Positions 24,973 to 34,370 of a stretch of 64,000 nt of DNA are shown piece after piece (within the stretch, counting starts at the first letter, position 1; every line of letters begins with the position of its first letter). The stretch is taken from NCBI GenBank assembly GCA_020060215.1, contig JAGVAP010000010.1, forward strand, positions 1 through 64,000, in the 5' to 3' direction. Source of the stretch: Deltaproteobacteria bacterium. Lineage in GTDB: Bacteria; Desulfobacterota; DSM-4660; Desulfatiglandales; HGW-15. The translations under genes and the position numbers were made by a program. A model generated the notes under the pieces. That model was not told the DNA's origin, ran no database searches, and saw nothing but the letters and a program-made list of their open reading frames with translations.

Positions 24973-27900
24973 ATGAACCAGAATGTGCCCAAAGGATCGG
25001 TCCTAGTCATCGGTGCCGGCATCACCGGCATGCAGGCTTCCCTGGATCTCGCGGATTCAGGGTACTTTGTCTACCTCGTGGAAAAATCCCCGGCCATCGG
25101 CGGGGTCATGTCCCAACTGGACAAGACGTTCCCCACCAACGACTGCGCGATGTGAATCATCTCCCCCAAACTGGTCGAGGTCGGCCGGCATATGAACATC
25201 GAGCTGCTCACCCTTTCCGAGGTGACGGGCATCGAGGGGGAGGAAGGGGATTTCACGGTCAGCGTCCGAAGATCCCCCCGCTTTGTGGACATGGAGAAAT
25301 GCATCGCCTGCGGCACCTGCGCGGAGAAATGCCCTGCCAAGGCGGACGATGAATACAACGAGGGGATTTCCAAGAGGAAGGCCATCTATGTGCCCTACCC
25401 CCAGGCCGTTCCCCTGAAGTATGTCATCGACAAGGATCGCTGCATCTATTTCCAGAAGGGCAAGTGCAAGGCCTGCGAGAAGTTCTGTCCCACCGGCGCG
25501 ATCCGGTTCGACGACCGGGAGGAGGAGATCAGGCTCCAGGTCGGGTCCGTGGTCTTCACCGGCGGGCTGCAGACGTTCGACCCGACCCCGTTCGAGCCCT
25601 ACGGGTACGGCAAGTACCCCAATGTCGTGACGAGTCTCGAGTTTGAAAGGATCCTCTCCGCGGGCGGCCCCTCAGGGGGGCATGTGCTCCGGCCTTCCGA
25701 CGGCCGCGAGCCCGCCAGGATCGCCTGGATCCAGTGCGTCGGTTCCAGGGACCAGAACCGCTGCGATCACCCCTACTGCTCTTCGGTCTGCTGCATGTAC
25801 GCGATCAAGGAGGCCCTGATCGCAAAGGAGCACATCGGTCACGACTTCGAGCCCGCGGTCTTCTTCATGGACATGCGGACCCACGGAAAGGATTTCGAGA
25901 AGTACTATGAGCGCGCCAAGTCCGACGGGGTGCGCTTTGTCCGTTCCAGGATCCACACCATCTCCCAGGCGGATGAGACAGGCACCCTGCTCTTCCGTTA
26001 CGCGACCGAGTCCGGGGAGATCGTGGAAGAGCCCTTTGACATGGCCGTCCTCTCCGTAGGCATGGAGCCGTCCGCATCGGCCGTGGAGACGGCCAAGAAA
26101 CTGGGGCTCCGGCTGACCTCCGACCTTTTCGTCGAGGCCCCGGACATGAACCCGGTGGCCACATCCCGGCCCGGCATCTATGTGGCCGGGGTCATCCAGG
26201 GACCGAAAGACATCCCCCAGTCGGTCATGGAGGCGAGCGCCGCCGCATGCGCCGCCGGCCGTTCCCTCTCCCCTTCCCGAGGCACACTGGTGAGGAAGAA
26301 GGAGTTCCCCGGTGAAAGAGCGGTGCTCGGGGAAGAGCCCCGGATCGGGGTCTTTGTATGCCGCTGCGGGACCAATATCGGCGGCATCGCCGATGTGCCG
26401 GCCGTTGTGGAGTACGCAAAGACCCTGCCCCACGTGGTGGCCGTGGAGGAGAACCTGTTCACCTGCAGCCAGGACACCCAGCACAAGATGATCGAGCTCA
26501 TCGAAAAGCACGGGCTGAACAGGATCGTGGTCGCCGCATGCACTCCGAGGACGCACGAGCCCCTGTTCCAGGAGACGGTCCGCAACGCAGGCCTGAACCC
26601 CTACCTCTTCGAGATGGCCAATATCCGCAACCAGTGCACCTGGGTCCACTCGGCCGACAAGGACGCGGCCACGGTCAAGGCCAAGGATCTGGTCAGGATG
26701 GCGGTCGCCCGGGTCTCGCTGCTGGAGCCCATCCCCGAGCTCACGGTGGATGTGAACAAGTCGACCCTCGTGATCGGGGGCGGCATGTCGGGCATGACGG
26801 CCGCCCTGGGGCTGGCGGATCAGGGGTTCGAGGCCGTCATCGTGGAAAAGTCCCCTGAGCTGGGAGGGGCCGCCAGAGAGATCACCCGTTCCTGGAAGGG
26901 GACGGATGTGCAGTCGGCCCTTTCCGGTCTCATCCGGAAAGTGGAGGCCCATCCCTCCATCCGCGTGCTCCTGAACGCCGAGATCGCCGATGCGTCCGGT
27001 TTCGTGGGCAACTTCGAGACCACCGTTTCCACCGGAGGACGGAGCGAGAAGGTGTCCCACGGTGCGCTGATCGTGGCGACCGGCGGCGAGGCCGCAGACA
27101 CGGACGAGTACCTGTACGGGAAGAGCCCCAGGGTCACCCGCTGGCACGAGCTGGATAAGAATCTCCAGAAATACAAGAACCCGTCTGCAGTCGCCTTTAT
27201 CCAGTGCGTGGGGTCCAGGGATGAGACGCGGCCCTACTGCTCGCGGGTCTGCTGCACGAACTCGGTCCTCCAGGCGCTCACGATCAAGGAAACGAACCCC
27301 GACACCGAGGTCTATGTCCTCTACCGGGACATGAGGACGTTCGGCGAGCGGGAGGAGCTCTACAGGAAGGCGCGGGAGAAGGGGGTGATCTTCATCCGGT
27401 ACTCCCGGGAGCGGAAGCCGAAGATCACGGAGACGAAGGACGGGCTGGAGATCGTGGTCTTCGATCCGACCCTCCAGCGGGAGATCGCGGTCAGAGCGGA
27501 CCTCCTCAACCTCGCCACGGCCATCGAACCGAGGGAGAACGACAAGATCGCCACCCTCTACAAGCTGCCGGTCAACCAGGAACGGTTCTTCATGGAGGCC
27601 CATGCGAAGCTGAGACCGGTCGATTTTGCATCGGACGGGATCTTCGTCTGCGGCCTCGCCCACTACCCCAAGCCCCTGGACGAGAGCATCTCCCAGGCCA
27701 TGGCGGCCGTGGGCCGGGCGGCGACCGTCCTCTCCAGACCGACCATTGCCGTCTCCCCGCTGGTCTCCAAGGTCGATGCCGAAAAGTGCATCGGGTGCGG
27801 TCTCTGCACGGAGGTCTGCGGCTTCGGGGCGATCGTGCTGGAGGAGGTCGCGGGCAAGGGCTACAGGGCCGTGAATATCCCCGCCTCCTGCAAGGGGTGC

Positions 27901-27993
27901 GGGCTCTGCGCCGCATCATGCCCCCGCCACGCCATCGACATGCTCCACTTCAGAGACCGTCAGATCGTGGCGTCCCTGGCTTCGGCGGGGTAG
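24973..27993 (+). CDS. hdrA: tandem HdrA-type flavoprotein with selenocysteine (UGA at 25153)
   Basis: A 1006-residue electron-transfer flavoprotein if UGA 25153-25155 is read as selenocysteine, residue 61 in TNDCAMU. First half: FAD site IGAGITG (13-19), Sec61, ferredoxin clusters near residues 110 and 165. Second half: HdrA N-terminal Cys motif [12 protein letters not shown] (about 461), second FAD site IGGGMSGM (about 599), and two 4Fe-4S motifs near 939 and 975. The frame is open and homologous on both sides of the UGA, and a hairpin follows it. ATG 24973 has GAGGAG upstream. HdrA proteins split electron pairs between high- and low-potential acceptors. It leads the cluster with mvhD, metV and metF. 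Confidence 0.92.
25153..25187 (+). promoter_or_regulatory. UGA codon and candidate bacterial SECIS of hdrA-1
   Basis: After the UGA, CCaAaCT-GGTCG-AGgTcGG (25166-25184) can form an imperfect hairpin with GG at the loop, 17 bases after the UGA. That is the distance and loop feature SelB needs in the bacterial SECIS. The same bases AAACTGGTCGAGGTCGGCCGG occur after the UGA in all three hdrA genes here, though protein constraint also contributes. Confidence 0.6.
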
Positions 27994-28160
27994 GAAGAGG
28001 GAAGTTGAGAAGATAAGAAGTTGAGAGCAACGAAAGATCTTCTTCTGCACGGAAATGGAAGTCATAGAGAGAGAGGAAGACAGAGAAGAGGAGGTTGGAG
28101 GCTGGGAGAAACATCTCATCTTCTAAACCTCTCAACTTCTCGTCTTCTTCTTCCTCATGA
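27994..28160. repeat. GAAGTTGAGAAG-type inverted repeat element
   Basis: The gap between hdrA-1 and mvhD-1 is filled by an element with left-arm copies of GAAGTTGAGAAG (from 28002) and right-arm CTCAACTTCTCGTCTTC (to about 28149). It is the same family as the outer element at 13345-13560. It separates two genes of an apparent operon. Confidence 0.75.
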
Positions 28161-28174
28161 GCGAGGTGTGAAAG

Positions 28175-28924
28175 ATGACGGATTTCGAACCCAGAGTCAT
28201 TGCATTTCTATGTAACTGGTGCGCATACGCCGGCGCGGACCTGGCCGGCGTCTCGCGCCTCCAGTACCCTGCGAACCTGAGGACGGTCCGGGTCATGTGC
28301 TCCGGCAGGGTGGACCCGGTATTCATTGTCGAGGCCTTCTCGCAAGGGAGCGACGGCGTCCTGGTCGGGGGGTGACACATCGGGGATTGCCATTACCTGG
28401 AAGGTAATGTTCAAGCGGAAAAGAAGATCCGAATGACCAGGAAGCTCCTCGATCTGGCGGGCGTCGGCGGGGAGAGACTGCACCTGCAGTGGGTCTCCTC
28501 CGCAGAGGCCCAGCGCTTCGTGGATGTGGCCAAGGCGGCGGTCGAATCCATCCGGGGACTCGGCCCCCTGGACCGGAGCGGGCTCGATATGCAGCTCGCC
28601 TCCTGCCGGCTGACGCTCACGGGTGAGACCCTGCGCTGGCTCGTGGGCAAAGAGGTGCGGATCACGGCCAAGGGCGACGTCTACGGCCGCTCCTGGAGCG
28701 TGGGCCAATACGAGTCGGTGCTGGATACCATGCTGGAGAGGGAATACCACAAGAATCTGATCTACCTGGCCGTCAAGGAAGGCCATTCTTCGGTTCAGGA
28801 CATCAGCGGCAGGACGGGGCTTGGTCTGAACCGGGTCTCCTATCTCCTTGCCGACCTGGAGAAGACCAAGAGGGTCGAATTCAGGTGCATGGAGGAGAGG
28901 AAAGCCATGTTCGCAGCTTTGTAG
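28175..28924 (+). CDS. mvhD: MvhD (delta subunit) selenoprotein with C-terminal winged-helix extension (UGA at 28373)
   Basis: A 249-residue protein if UGA 28373-28375 is selenocysteine (residue 67). The N-terminal 130 residues are MvhD/FrhD: CNWCAYAGADLAG (12-24), VMCSGRVDP (Cys about 48) and GGUHIGDCHY, where other family members have Cys at the U position. MvhD carries a 2Fe-2S cluster and passes electrons to HdrA. The C-terminal 110 residues are extra and end in a helix-turn-helix-like segment (SVQDISGRTGLGLNRVSYLL). A very clear hairpin follows the UGA. GAGGTG lies before the start. It sits between two hdrA genes. Confidence 0.93.
28387..28414 (+). promoter_or_regulatory. SECIS hairpin of mvhD-1
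   Basis: A perfect 7-bp stem CATTACC/GGTAATG (28391-28397 with 28403-28409) with loop TGGAA, extended below by TTG/CAA (28387-28389 with 28412-28414). The loop GG is 24 bases after the UGA. This is a textbook bacterial SECIS and the strongest direct sign that UGA 28373 is decoded as selenocysteine. Confidence 0.88.
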
Positions 28925-28937
28925 AGGAGCCTTACTC

Positions 28938-31900
28938 ATGAGCAAAACACAGAAGAGCGGATCCGTCATGGTGGTGGGAGCCGGGATCGCCGGCATGCAG
29001 GCGGCGCTGGACCTTGCGAGTTCCAACTACTATGTCTACCTGGTGGAGAAATCCCCCACCATCGGCGGCCTCATGGCACGCCTGGACAAGACCTTCCCGA
29101 CCAACGACTGTACCATGTGAATTATCTCGCCCAAACTGGTCGAGGTCGGCCGGAACATCAATATCAAGCTCATTACGAACAGCGAGATCAAGGGGGTCGA
29201 GGGCGAGCCGGGCAATTTCAAGGTGACCCTGACGAATCGTCCGCGCTATATCGATCCCAAGAAGTGCACGGGCTGCGGGGACTGCGGCAGGAACTGCCCG
29301 GTCGCGGCGGTGAACGAGATCAACAAGGGGCTCGACGACCGCAGGGCGACCTACATCGAGTACGCCCAGGCCGTTCCCCTGGCCTATGCCATCGATCCTG
29401 ACGCGTGCATCGGCTGCGGCCTCTGTGAGAAGGTCTGCCTGGCCAAGGCCATCCGCTACGACGACAAGGAGACCGAAACCGAAGTGACGGTCGGCTCCAT
29501 GATCCTCTCCCCGGGCACCAAGGGCTATGACCCGTCCAGACTCGAGTTCTACGGGTACGGGAGGTTCCCGAACGTGGTGACGAGCGAGGGTTTCGAGAGG
29601 ATCCTCGCGGCGGGCGGCCCCTACTACGGCCACGTGATGAGACCCCTGGACCGGCAGGAGCCCCGAAGCATCGCCTGGATCCAGTGCGTGGGCTCGAGGG
29701 ACCGCAATATCTCCGGAAACGGGTACTGCTCGTCGGTCTGCTGCATGTATGCGGTGAAGGAGGCCATGATCGCCAAGGAGCACATCCACGGCGGCGTGGA
29801 CGCCACCATCTTCTACATGGACATGAGGACCTTCGGAAAGGATTACGAGAAGTACCTGATCCGGGGGAGGGACAAGGAAGGGATCCGCTTCGTGCGGGCC
29901 AGGGTCCATTCGGTCCATGAGATGCCCGATACGGGCGACATCAGGATCGCCTACGTGAGCGAGTCCGGCGAGATCCTGGAAGAGATCTTCTCCATGGTCG
30001 TCCTCTCGGTCGGCCTGACCATCCCCGACTCGGCCGTGGAGCTCGCAAAGCGGCTGGGGGTCGAGCTGAACCATTACCGCTTCGCGGCCACCGGCCCCTT
30101 TGCGCCGGTCTCCACCTCGCGGCCCGGGATCTACACCTGCGGCGTCTTCCAGGGCCCCAAGGATATCCCCGGCTCCGTCACCGAGGCCAGCGCTGCGGCG
30201 TGCCTGGCCGGAGCGGACCTCTTCGAGGCCAGGGGAAAGGACTCCATCCGGATCGAGGTCCCGGAGGAGATGGATGTGGCCGCCGAAGAGCCGAGGGTGG
30301 GCGTCTTCGTCTGCAACTGCGGGATCAACATCGGCGGGATCGTGGATGTGGCCTCGGTCCAGAAGTATGCCGAGAAGCTCCCCCACGTGGTCTACACGGA
30401 TCAGAACCTCTTCACCTGCAGCCAGGACACCCAGGAGAAGATCAAGGAGAAGATCAGGGAGCACAAGCTCAACCGCGTGGTCGTGGCCTCCTGCAGCCCC
30501 AAGACCCACGAGCCCATGTTCAGGGAGACCCTGGAGGCGTGCGGCCTCAACAAGTACCTCTTCGAGATGGCCAACATCCGCAACCAGAACTCGTGGGTGC
30601 ACTCCAAGTCCCCCCAGCTCGCCACCCGCAAGGCCAAGGACCTCATCCGCATGGCCGTGGCCAGGGCCGCGAGCCTGAAGCCCCTGAAGGAAAAGGTCAT
30701 CAGCGTGATCCAGCGGGGGCTGGTCATCGGCGGCGGAGTGGCCGGCATGAACGCGGCCCTCAGCCTCGCCAGGCAGGGGTTCGACGTCACCCTGGTCGAA
30801 AAGGAACAGGAGCTGGGCGGCTTCTCGAGGAGGCTCCACCACACCATCGAGGGAGGAGACATCCCCGGATACCTGGAGAGACTCCAGTCCGAGGTCCTGG
30901 CCGAGGAGCGGATCGAGGTGCTGACCGGCGCCCGTATCGCGGGCTTCGGCGGGTTCAAGGGGAACTTCAAGACCCGGGTCGTGGTGGGACCGGGCCGTGA
31001 AGAGCACAACGTGGACCACGGCGTCATCGTCGTCGCCACAGGCGCCACGGAGTACCGTCCGAAGGAGTTCCTCTACGGCGAGAGCGACAGGGTCGTGACC
31101 CAGGTCGAGCTGGCCGATCGGATCGAGAAGAAGGGCGCGGCCGGCCTCTCCACCGTGGCCATGATCCAGTGCATCGGGTCCCGCAACGAAGAGAATCCGG
31201 AATGCTCCCGCATCTGCTGTCAGAACGCGGTGAAGAACGCACTGCACATCAAGAGTCTCAATCCCGAGGCCCAGGTGGTTGTCATGTACCGGGACCTCAG
31301 GACTTACGGACTCCTGGAAGACTACTACCGGATGGCGAGGGAGAAGGGGGTCCTCTTCATCCGTTTCGACCCGGAGGGACCGCCGTCGGTGCAGAAGGAA
31401 GGAGACGGGCTCACGGTCACGGTAAGGGATCATGTCCTTGGCCGGGATCTGCGGATCAAGGTCGATCTCCTGGCCCTCAGCGCGGGCATGCGCGCCGAGG
31501 ACACCACGGAGCTGAGCTCCATCATGAAGCTCAACCGCAACCCCGAAGGGTACTTCATGGAGGCCCACGTGAAGCTCCGGCCGGTCGATATGCCCGGCGA
31601 GGGGATCTTCCTCTGCGGCACGGCCCATGCGCCCAAGCTGATCTCCGAGGCGATCTCCCAGGCCCATGCGGCGGCATCGCGCGCCACCGCCTTCCTCGCC
31701 CTGGGGAAGATCAAGCTGTCTGCGATCACGGCCGAGGTCGATACGGATCACTGCGTCAGGTGCCTCACCTGCGTACGCTCCTGCCCGTTCGGGGTCCCCG
31801 TGTTCGACGAGAAGGAGCACGTGATCGTCATCGACGAGGCCCTGTGCCACGGCTGCGGCGTCTGCGCCGGCATCTGCCCCCGAAAGGCCATCCGGCTGAA

Positions 31901-31964
31901 CTTCTACGAGGACGACCAGCTCCTCTGTAAAATCGACTCCTTGCTCGCGGAGGGAATGGTATGA
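28938..31964 (+). CDS. hdrA: second tandem HdrA-type flavoprotein with selenocysteine (UGA at 29118)
   Basis: A 1008-residue paralog of the first HdrA with the same order: FAD site VGAGIAGM (about 13-20), Sec61 in TNDCTMU, clusters CTGCGDCGRNCP (about 110) and CIGCGLCEKVC (about 157), HdrA Cys motif VFVCNCGINIGG (about 456), FAD site IGGGVAGM (about 596), and terminal clusters CVRCLTCVRSCP (about 939) and CHGCGVCAGICP (about 970). ATG 28938 has GAGGAG nine bases before. Its stop overlaps the start of mvhD-2 (ATGA), so the two are coupled. No HdrB/HdrC partner is encoded nearby. Confidence 0.92.
29118..29152 (+). promoter_or_regulatory. UGA codon and candidate SECIS of hdrA-2
   Basis: Same imperfect hairpin as in hdrA-1: CC-AAACT-GGTCG-AGGTC-GG at 29131-29149, loop GG 17 bases after UGA 29118-29120. 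Confidence 0.58.
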
Positions 31965-32389
31965 CGGATTTCGAGCCCGTGATCGTTGCATTTTGTTGTG
32001 AATACTGAGGGTATTCGGCTGCGGACCTGGCAGGTTCCATGAGGCTCGATTATCCGGCGAATGTAAAGATCATCAAGGTCCCCTGCACGGGGAAGGTGGA
32101 TGTCCTGCATCTCCTCAGGGCCATCCAGAAGGGTGCGGACGGCGCCTATGTGGTCGGCTGCCTCGAAGGCGCCTGTCACTACAACGAGGGAAACCTCAGG
32201 GCCAGGGAGAGGGTGAACCACGTGCGCATGCTCCTCGAGGAGGTCGGCATAGAAGGAGACCGGGTCAGGATGTACAACCTCTCCTCAGGGGAAGGCCCCA
32301 CCTTTGCCGCCTACGCGAGGGAGATGACGGAACACATCCGAAAGCTCGGCCCCAACCCGCTCAACAGGAAACCGAAACCTACGGGGTAA
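31961..32389 (+). CDS. mvhD: MvhD-type selenoprotein (UGA at 32006)
   Basis: A 142-residue, normal-length MvhD if UGA 32006-32008 is selenocysteine (residue 16). The reading is FCCEYUGYSAADLAGS, so U stands where the second Cys of the family CxxC lies, unlike mvhD-1, where a later Cys is replaced. The rest is typical: VPCTGKVDVLHLLRAIQKGADG, VGCLEGACHYNEGN. The start ATG overlaps the hdrA-2 stop. It should link HdrA-2 to a donor or acceptor such as MetV/MetF. A conventional gene caller would start it at ATG 32039 and lose the cluster-binding N-terminus. Confidence 0.9.
32006..32038 (+). promoter_or_regulatory. UGA codon and SECIS candidate of mvhD-2
   Basis: GG-ACCT-GGC-AGGT-t-CC (32023-32038) forms a 4-bp upper stem, a bulged T and a 2-bp lower stem, with GG in the loop about 20 bases after the UGA. 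Confidence 0.7.
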
Positions 32390-32540
32390 CCCGCCGGAAT
32401 TGGATTCCCGCCCTGCCCTTCGGCCTCTCCTGAGGCACCGATGGGTATCGAACCATGAACGAATGGGGGCGCCGGAGTTTACGGGGACATCGGGTTAGTG
32501 GCGGATACGGATTCTCACGGGAGAACCAACAGGAGGAACT

Positions 32541-33230
32541 ATGATCGTTGCGAAGAGAAAACCCTTTGAAGAGATCAAGGAGATGCTGAAGGGCTACAAG
32601 AAGGTCCTCACCGTCGGATGCGGGACCTGTGTTGCGGTCTGCCTGGCAGGCGGGGAGAAGGAGGTGGATGTCCTCAACTCCCAGCTGGATATGGCCACGA
32701 GGATGGACGGAAACCCGGTCGACCTGGGCGCCGCCACCCTGGAGCGGCAGTGCGACAGGGAGTACCTGGAACCCCTGGACGAGAAAGTGAAGGAGTACGA
32801 CGCCCTCCTGTCCATGGCCTGCGGCGCGGGCATACAGTTCCTGGCCGAGCGCTATCCGGACAAGCCGGTCTTTCCGGCGGTCGACACCACCTTCATCGGC
32901 GTCAACCAGGATGTGGGCTGGTACGAAGAGCGGTGCCGATCCTGCAGCAGCTGCGTGCTCGGCCTGACGGGCGGCGTCTGCCCGGTGACCATGTGCGCCA
33001 AGGGATTGTTCAACGGCCCCTGCGGCGGCACCAACCAGGGCAAGTGCGAGGTGAGCAAGGAGCAGCCCTGCGCCTGGCAGATGATCTACGAGAGGCTCAA
33101 GGCCCAGGGGAGACTGGACTGCATCCTGAAGATCCAGCCTCCCTCGGACTGGCAGAACCAGGTGCCCCGCACCGTCATTCAGCCGGGGTACAAGAAGGCG
33201 GAAAGTGAACCAGAAGAGAAGAAAGCGTAA
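32541..33230 (+). CDS. metV: MetV-type methylene-tetrahydrofolate reductase partner (zinc/Fe-S protein)
   Basis: A 229-residue protein with the MetV layout: VLTVGCGTCVAVCLAGGEKEV (about 21-41), LLSMACGAGIQFLAERYPDKPVFPAVDTTFIG (about 92-123) and a Cys-rich tail CRSCSSCVLGLTGGVCPVTMCAKGLFNGPCGG (about 133-164). MetV accompanies MetF in acetogens and other Wood-Ljungdahl organisms and provides the electron path to the MetF flavin. ATG 32541 follows AGGAGG. It lies directly upstream of metF and downstream of mvhD-2, matching the metVF-hdr-mvhD arrangement known from Moorella in a different order. Confidence 0.88.
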   Translation: MIVAKRKPFEEIKEMLKGYKKVLTVGCGTCVAVCLAGGEKEVDVLNSQLDMATRMDGNPVDLGAATLERQCDREYLEPLDEKVKEYDALLSMACGAGIQFLAERYPDKPVFPAVDTTFIGVNQDVGWYEERCRSCSSCVLGLTGGVCPVTMCAKGLFNGPCGGTNQGKCEVSKEQPCAWQMIYERLKAQGRLDCILKIQPPSDWQNQVPRTVIQPGYKKAESEPEEKKA

Positions 33231-33306
33231 AGACTGCCACAAAGACGCTGAGAAACAAAGAAAAGAGAATCTCTTCCTTCGTGTCTTTGTGTCTTCGTGG
33301 CGGAAT
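33231..33306. repeat. TGCCACAAAG...CTTCGTGGC interspersed palindrome
   Basis: CTGCCACAAAGACGCTGAG begins at 33233 and CTTTGTGTCTTCGTGGCGG ends near 33303; the arms are largely complementary. Same family as the inner element at 13403-13456. It lies between metV and metF. Confidence 0.7.
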
Positions 33307-33344
33307 TCTCATTGCGTGTTCGACATTCGCTTATATAGGGGATC

Positions 33345-34289
33345 ATGATGGGAAATCAGAACGAATTGAAATCTGGAAGCAATCTGGAGAAGGTCCTCAA
33401 GGCCGGGCATTTTGCCTTTACCGGCGAACTGGGTCCCCCCAGGGGAGCCAACGCGGAGCACGTGAGAAAGAAGGCGGCCTTTCTGAAGGGAAATGTGGAT
33501 TCGGTCAATATCACCGACAACCAGACGGCCGTGGTGCGAATGGCGAGCTGGGCCGCCTGCCTCGTTCTCATCCAGGAGGGGCTGGAGCCCAATTTCCAGA
33601 TGGTCTGCCGGGACCGCAACCGGCTGGCCATGCAGAGCGACATCCTGGGGGCCTACGCCCTGGGCATCAGGAACATGCTCTGCCTCTCGGGCGACCACCC
33701 CAAGTTCGGAGATCATCCCACCTCCAAGGGGGTATTCGATATCGATTCCATCCAGCTGATCGATATGGTCAGGCGCATGAGGGATGATGGGAAGTTCCTG
33801 AGCGGCGGCGAGCTTGAGATGTCCCCCAAGATGTTCATCGGGGCCGCCTCCAATCCCTTTGCCGAGCCTCATGAGTGGCGCGTCTTCCGGCTGGCCAAGA
33901 AGATCCAGGCGGGGGCGGATTTTATCCAGACCCAGTGCATCTACAACATGGAACGTTTCCGGGAATTCATGAAACGTGCCGTGGACATGGGGCTCCATGA
34001 GAAATGCTACATCCTGGCAGGCGTCACGCCCATGAAAAGCGTCGGTATGGCCCAGTACATGGCCAAGTCCGTGCCCGGCATGGACGTGCCGGAAGCTTTG
34101 ATCAAGCGTCTGCGCGACGCCGGCAAGGGAAAGGCGGCCGAGGAGGGCATCAGGATCGCCGTCGAACAGATCCAGGAGTTCAAGGAGATGAAAGGGGTCG
34201 CCGGCGTTCACCTCATGGCGATCGAATGGGAGCACATGGTGCCGGAGATCGCGGAAAAGGCGGGCGTCCTGCCGAGACCGAAGGTGTAG
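33345..34289 (+). CDS. metF: methylenetetrahydrofolate reductase
   Basis: A 314-residue TIM-barrel flavoprotein. FAFTGELGPPRGANAEHV (about 24-41, with the catalytic Glu in GEL), VNITDNQTAVVRMAS, QMVCRDRNRLAMQSDILGAYALGIRNMLCLSGDHP (about 84-118), and ADFIQTQCIYNMERFREF (about 187-204) fit the MetF family. It reduces methylene-THF to methyl-THF or the reverse. Here it follows metV and the HdrA/MvhD genes, so FAD is probably reduced through MetV rather than directly by NADH. ATG 33345 or 33348 could be the start. Confidence 0.93.
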   Translation: MMGNQNELKSGSNLEKVLKAGHFAFTGELGPPRGANAEHVRKKAAFLKGNVDSVNITDNQTAVVRMASWAACLVLIQEGLEPNFQMVCRDRNRLAMQSDILGAYALGIRNMLCLSGDHPKFGDHPTSKGVFDIDSIQLIDMVRRMRDDGKFLSGGELEMSPKMFIGAASNPFAEPHEWRVFRLAKKIQAGADFIQTQCIYNMERFREFMKRAVDMGLHEKCYILAGVTPMKSVGMAQYMAKSVPGMDVPEALIKRLRDAGKGKAAEEGIRIAVEQIQEFKEMKGVAGVHLMAIEWEHMVPEIAEKAGVLPRPKV

Positions 34290-34351
34290 GTCGGCCAGGG
34301 CCCGACCTCCCTGACTCTCCCTCCCCCCAACCCCCTCCCGCAAGGGAGGGG
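34288..34351. terminator. hairpins between convergent genes
   Basis: Two stems lie between metF and the convergent kinase-like gene: AGGTCGG/CCGACCT (34288-34308) and CCCCTCCC-GCAA-GGGAGGGG (34332-34351). Neither has a T tract, so they may act as mRNA 3' ends or weak bidirectional terminators. Confidence 0.5.
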
Positions 34352-34370
34352 AGCCCTGACATTCCGCCAT

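Noticed and set aside
24973..25155. hdrA-1 as a short gene ending at UGA 25153, followed by a separate gene from 25192
   Set aside because: The sequence right after the UGA continues the conserved HdrA block in the same frame, there is no ribosome site before 25192, and the same interruption occurs at the same residue in two paralogs.
28932..31991. 1019-codon open frame antisense to hdrA-2
   Set aside because: It mirrors the codon structure of a GC-rich flavoprotein gene; no domain is visible and the sense strand has complete HdrA motifs.
34288..34351. hairpins near 34.3 kb as riboswitch or attenuator
   Set aside because: They lie between the 3' ends of convergent genes, where a 5' regulatory RNA makes no sense.
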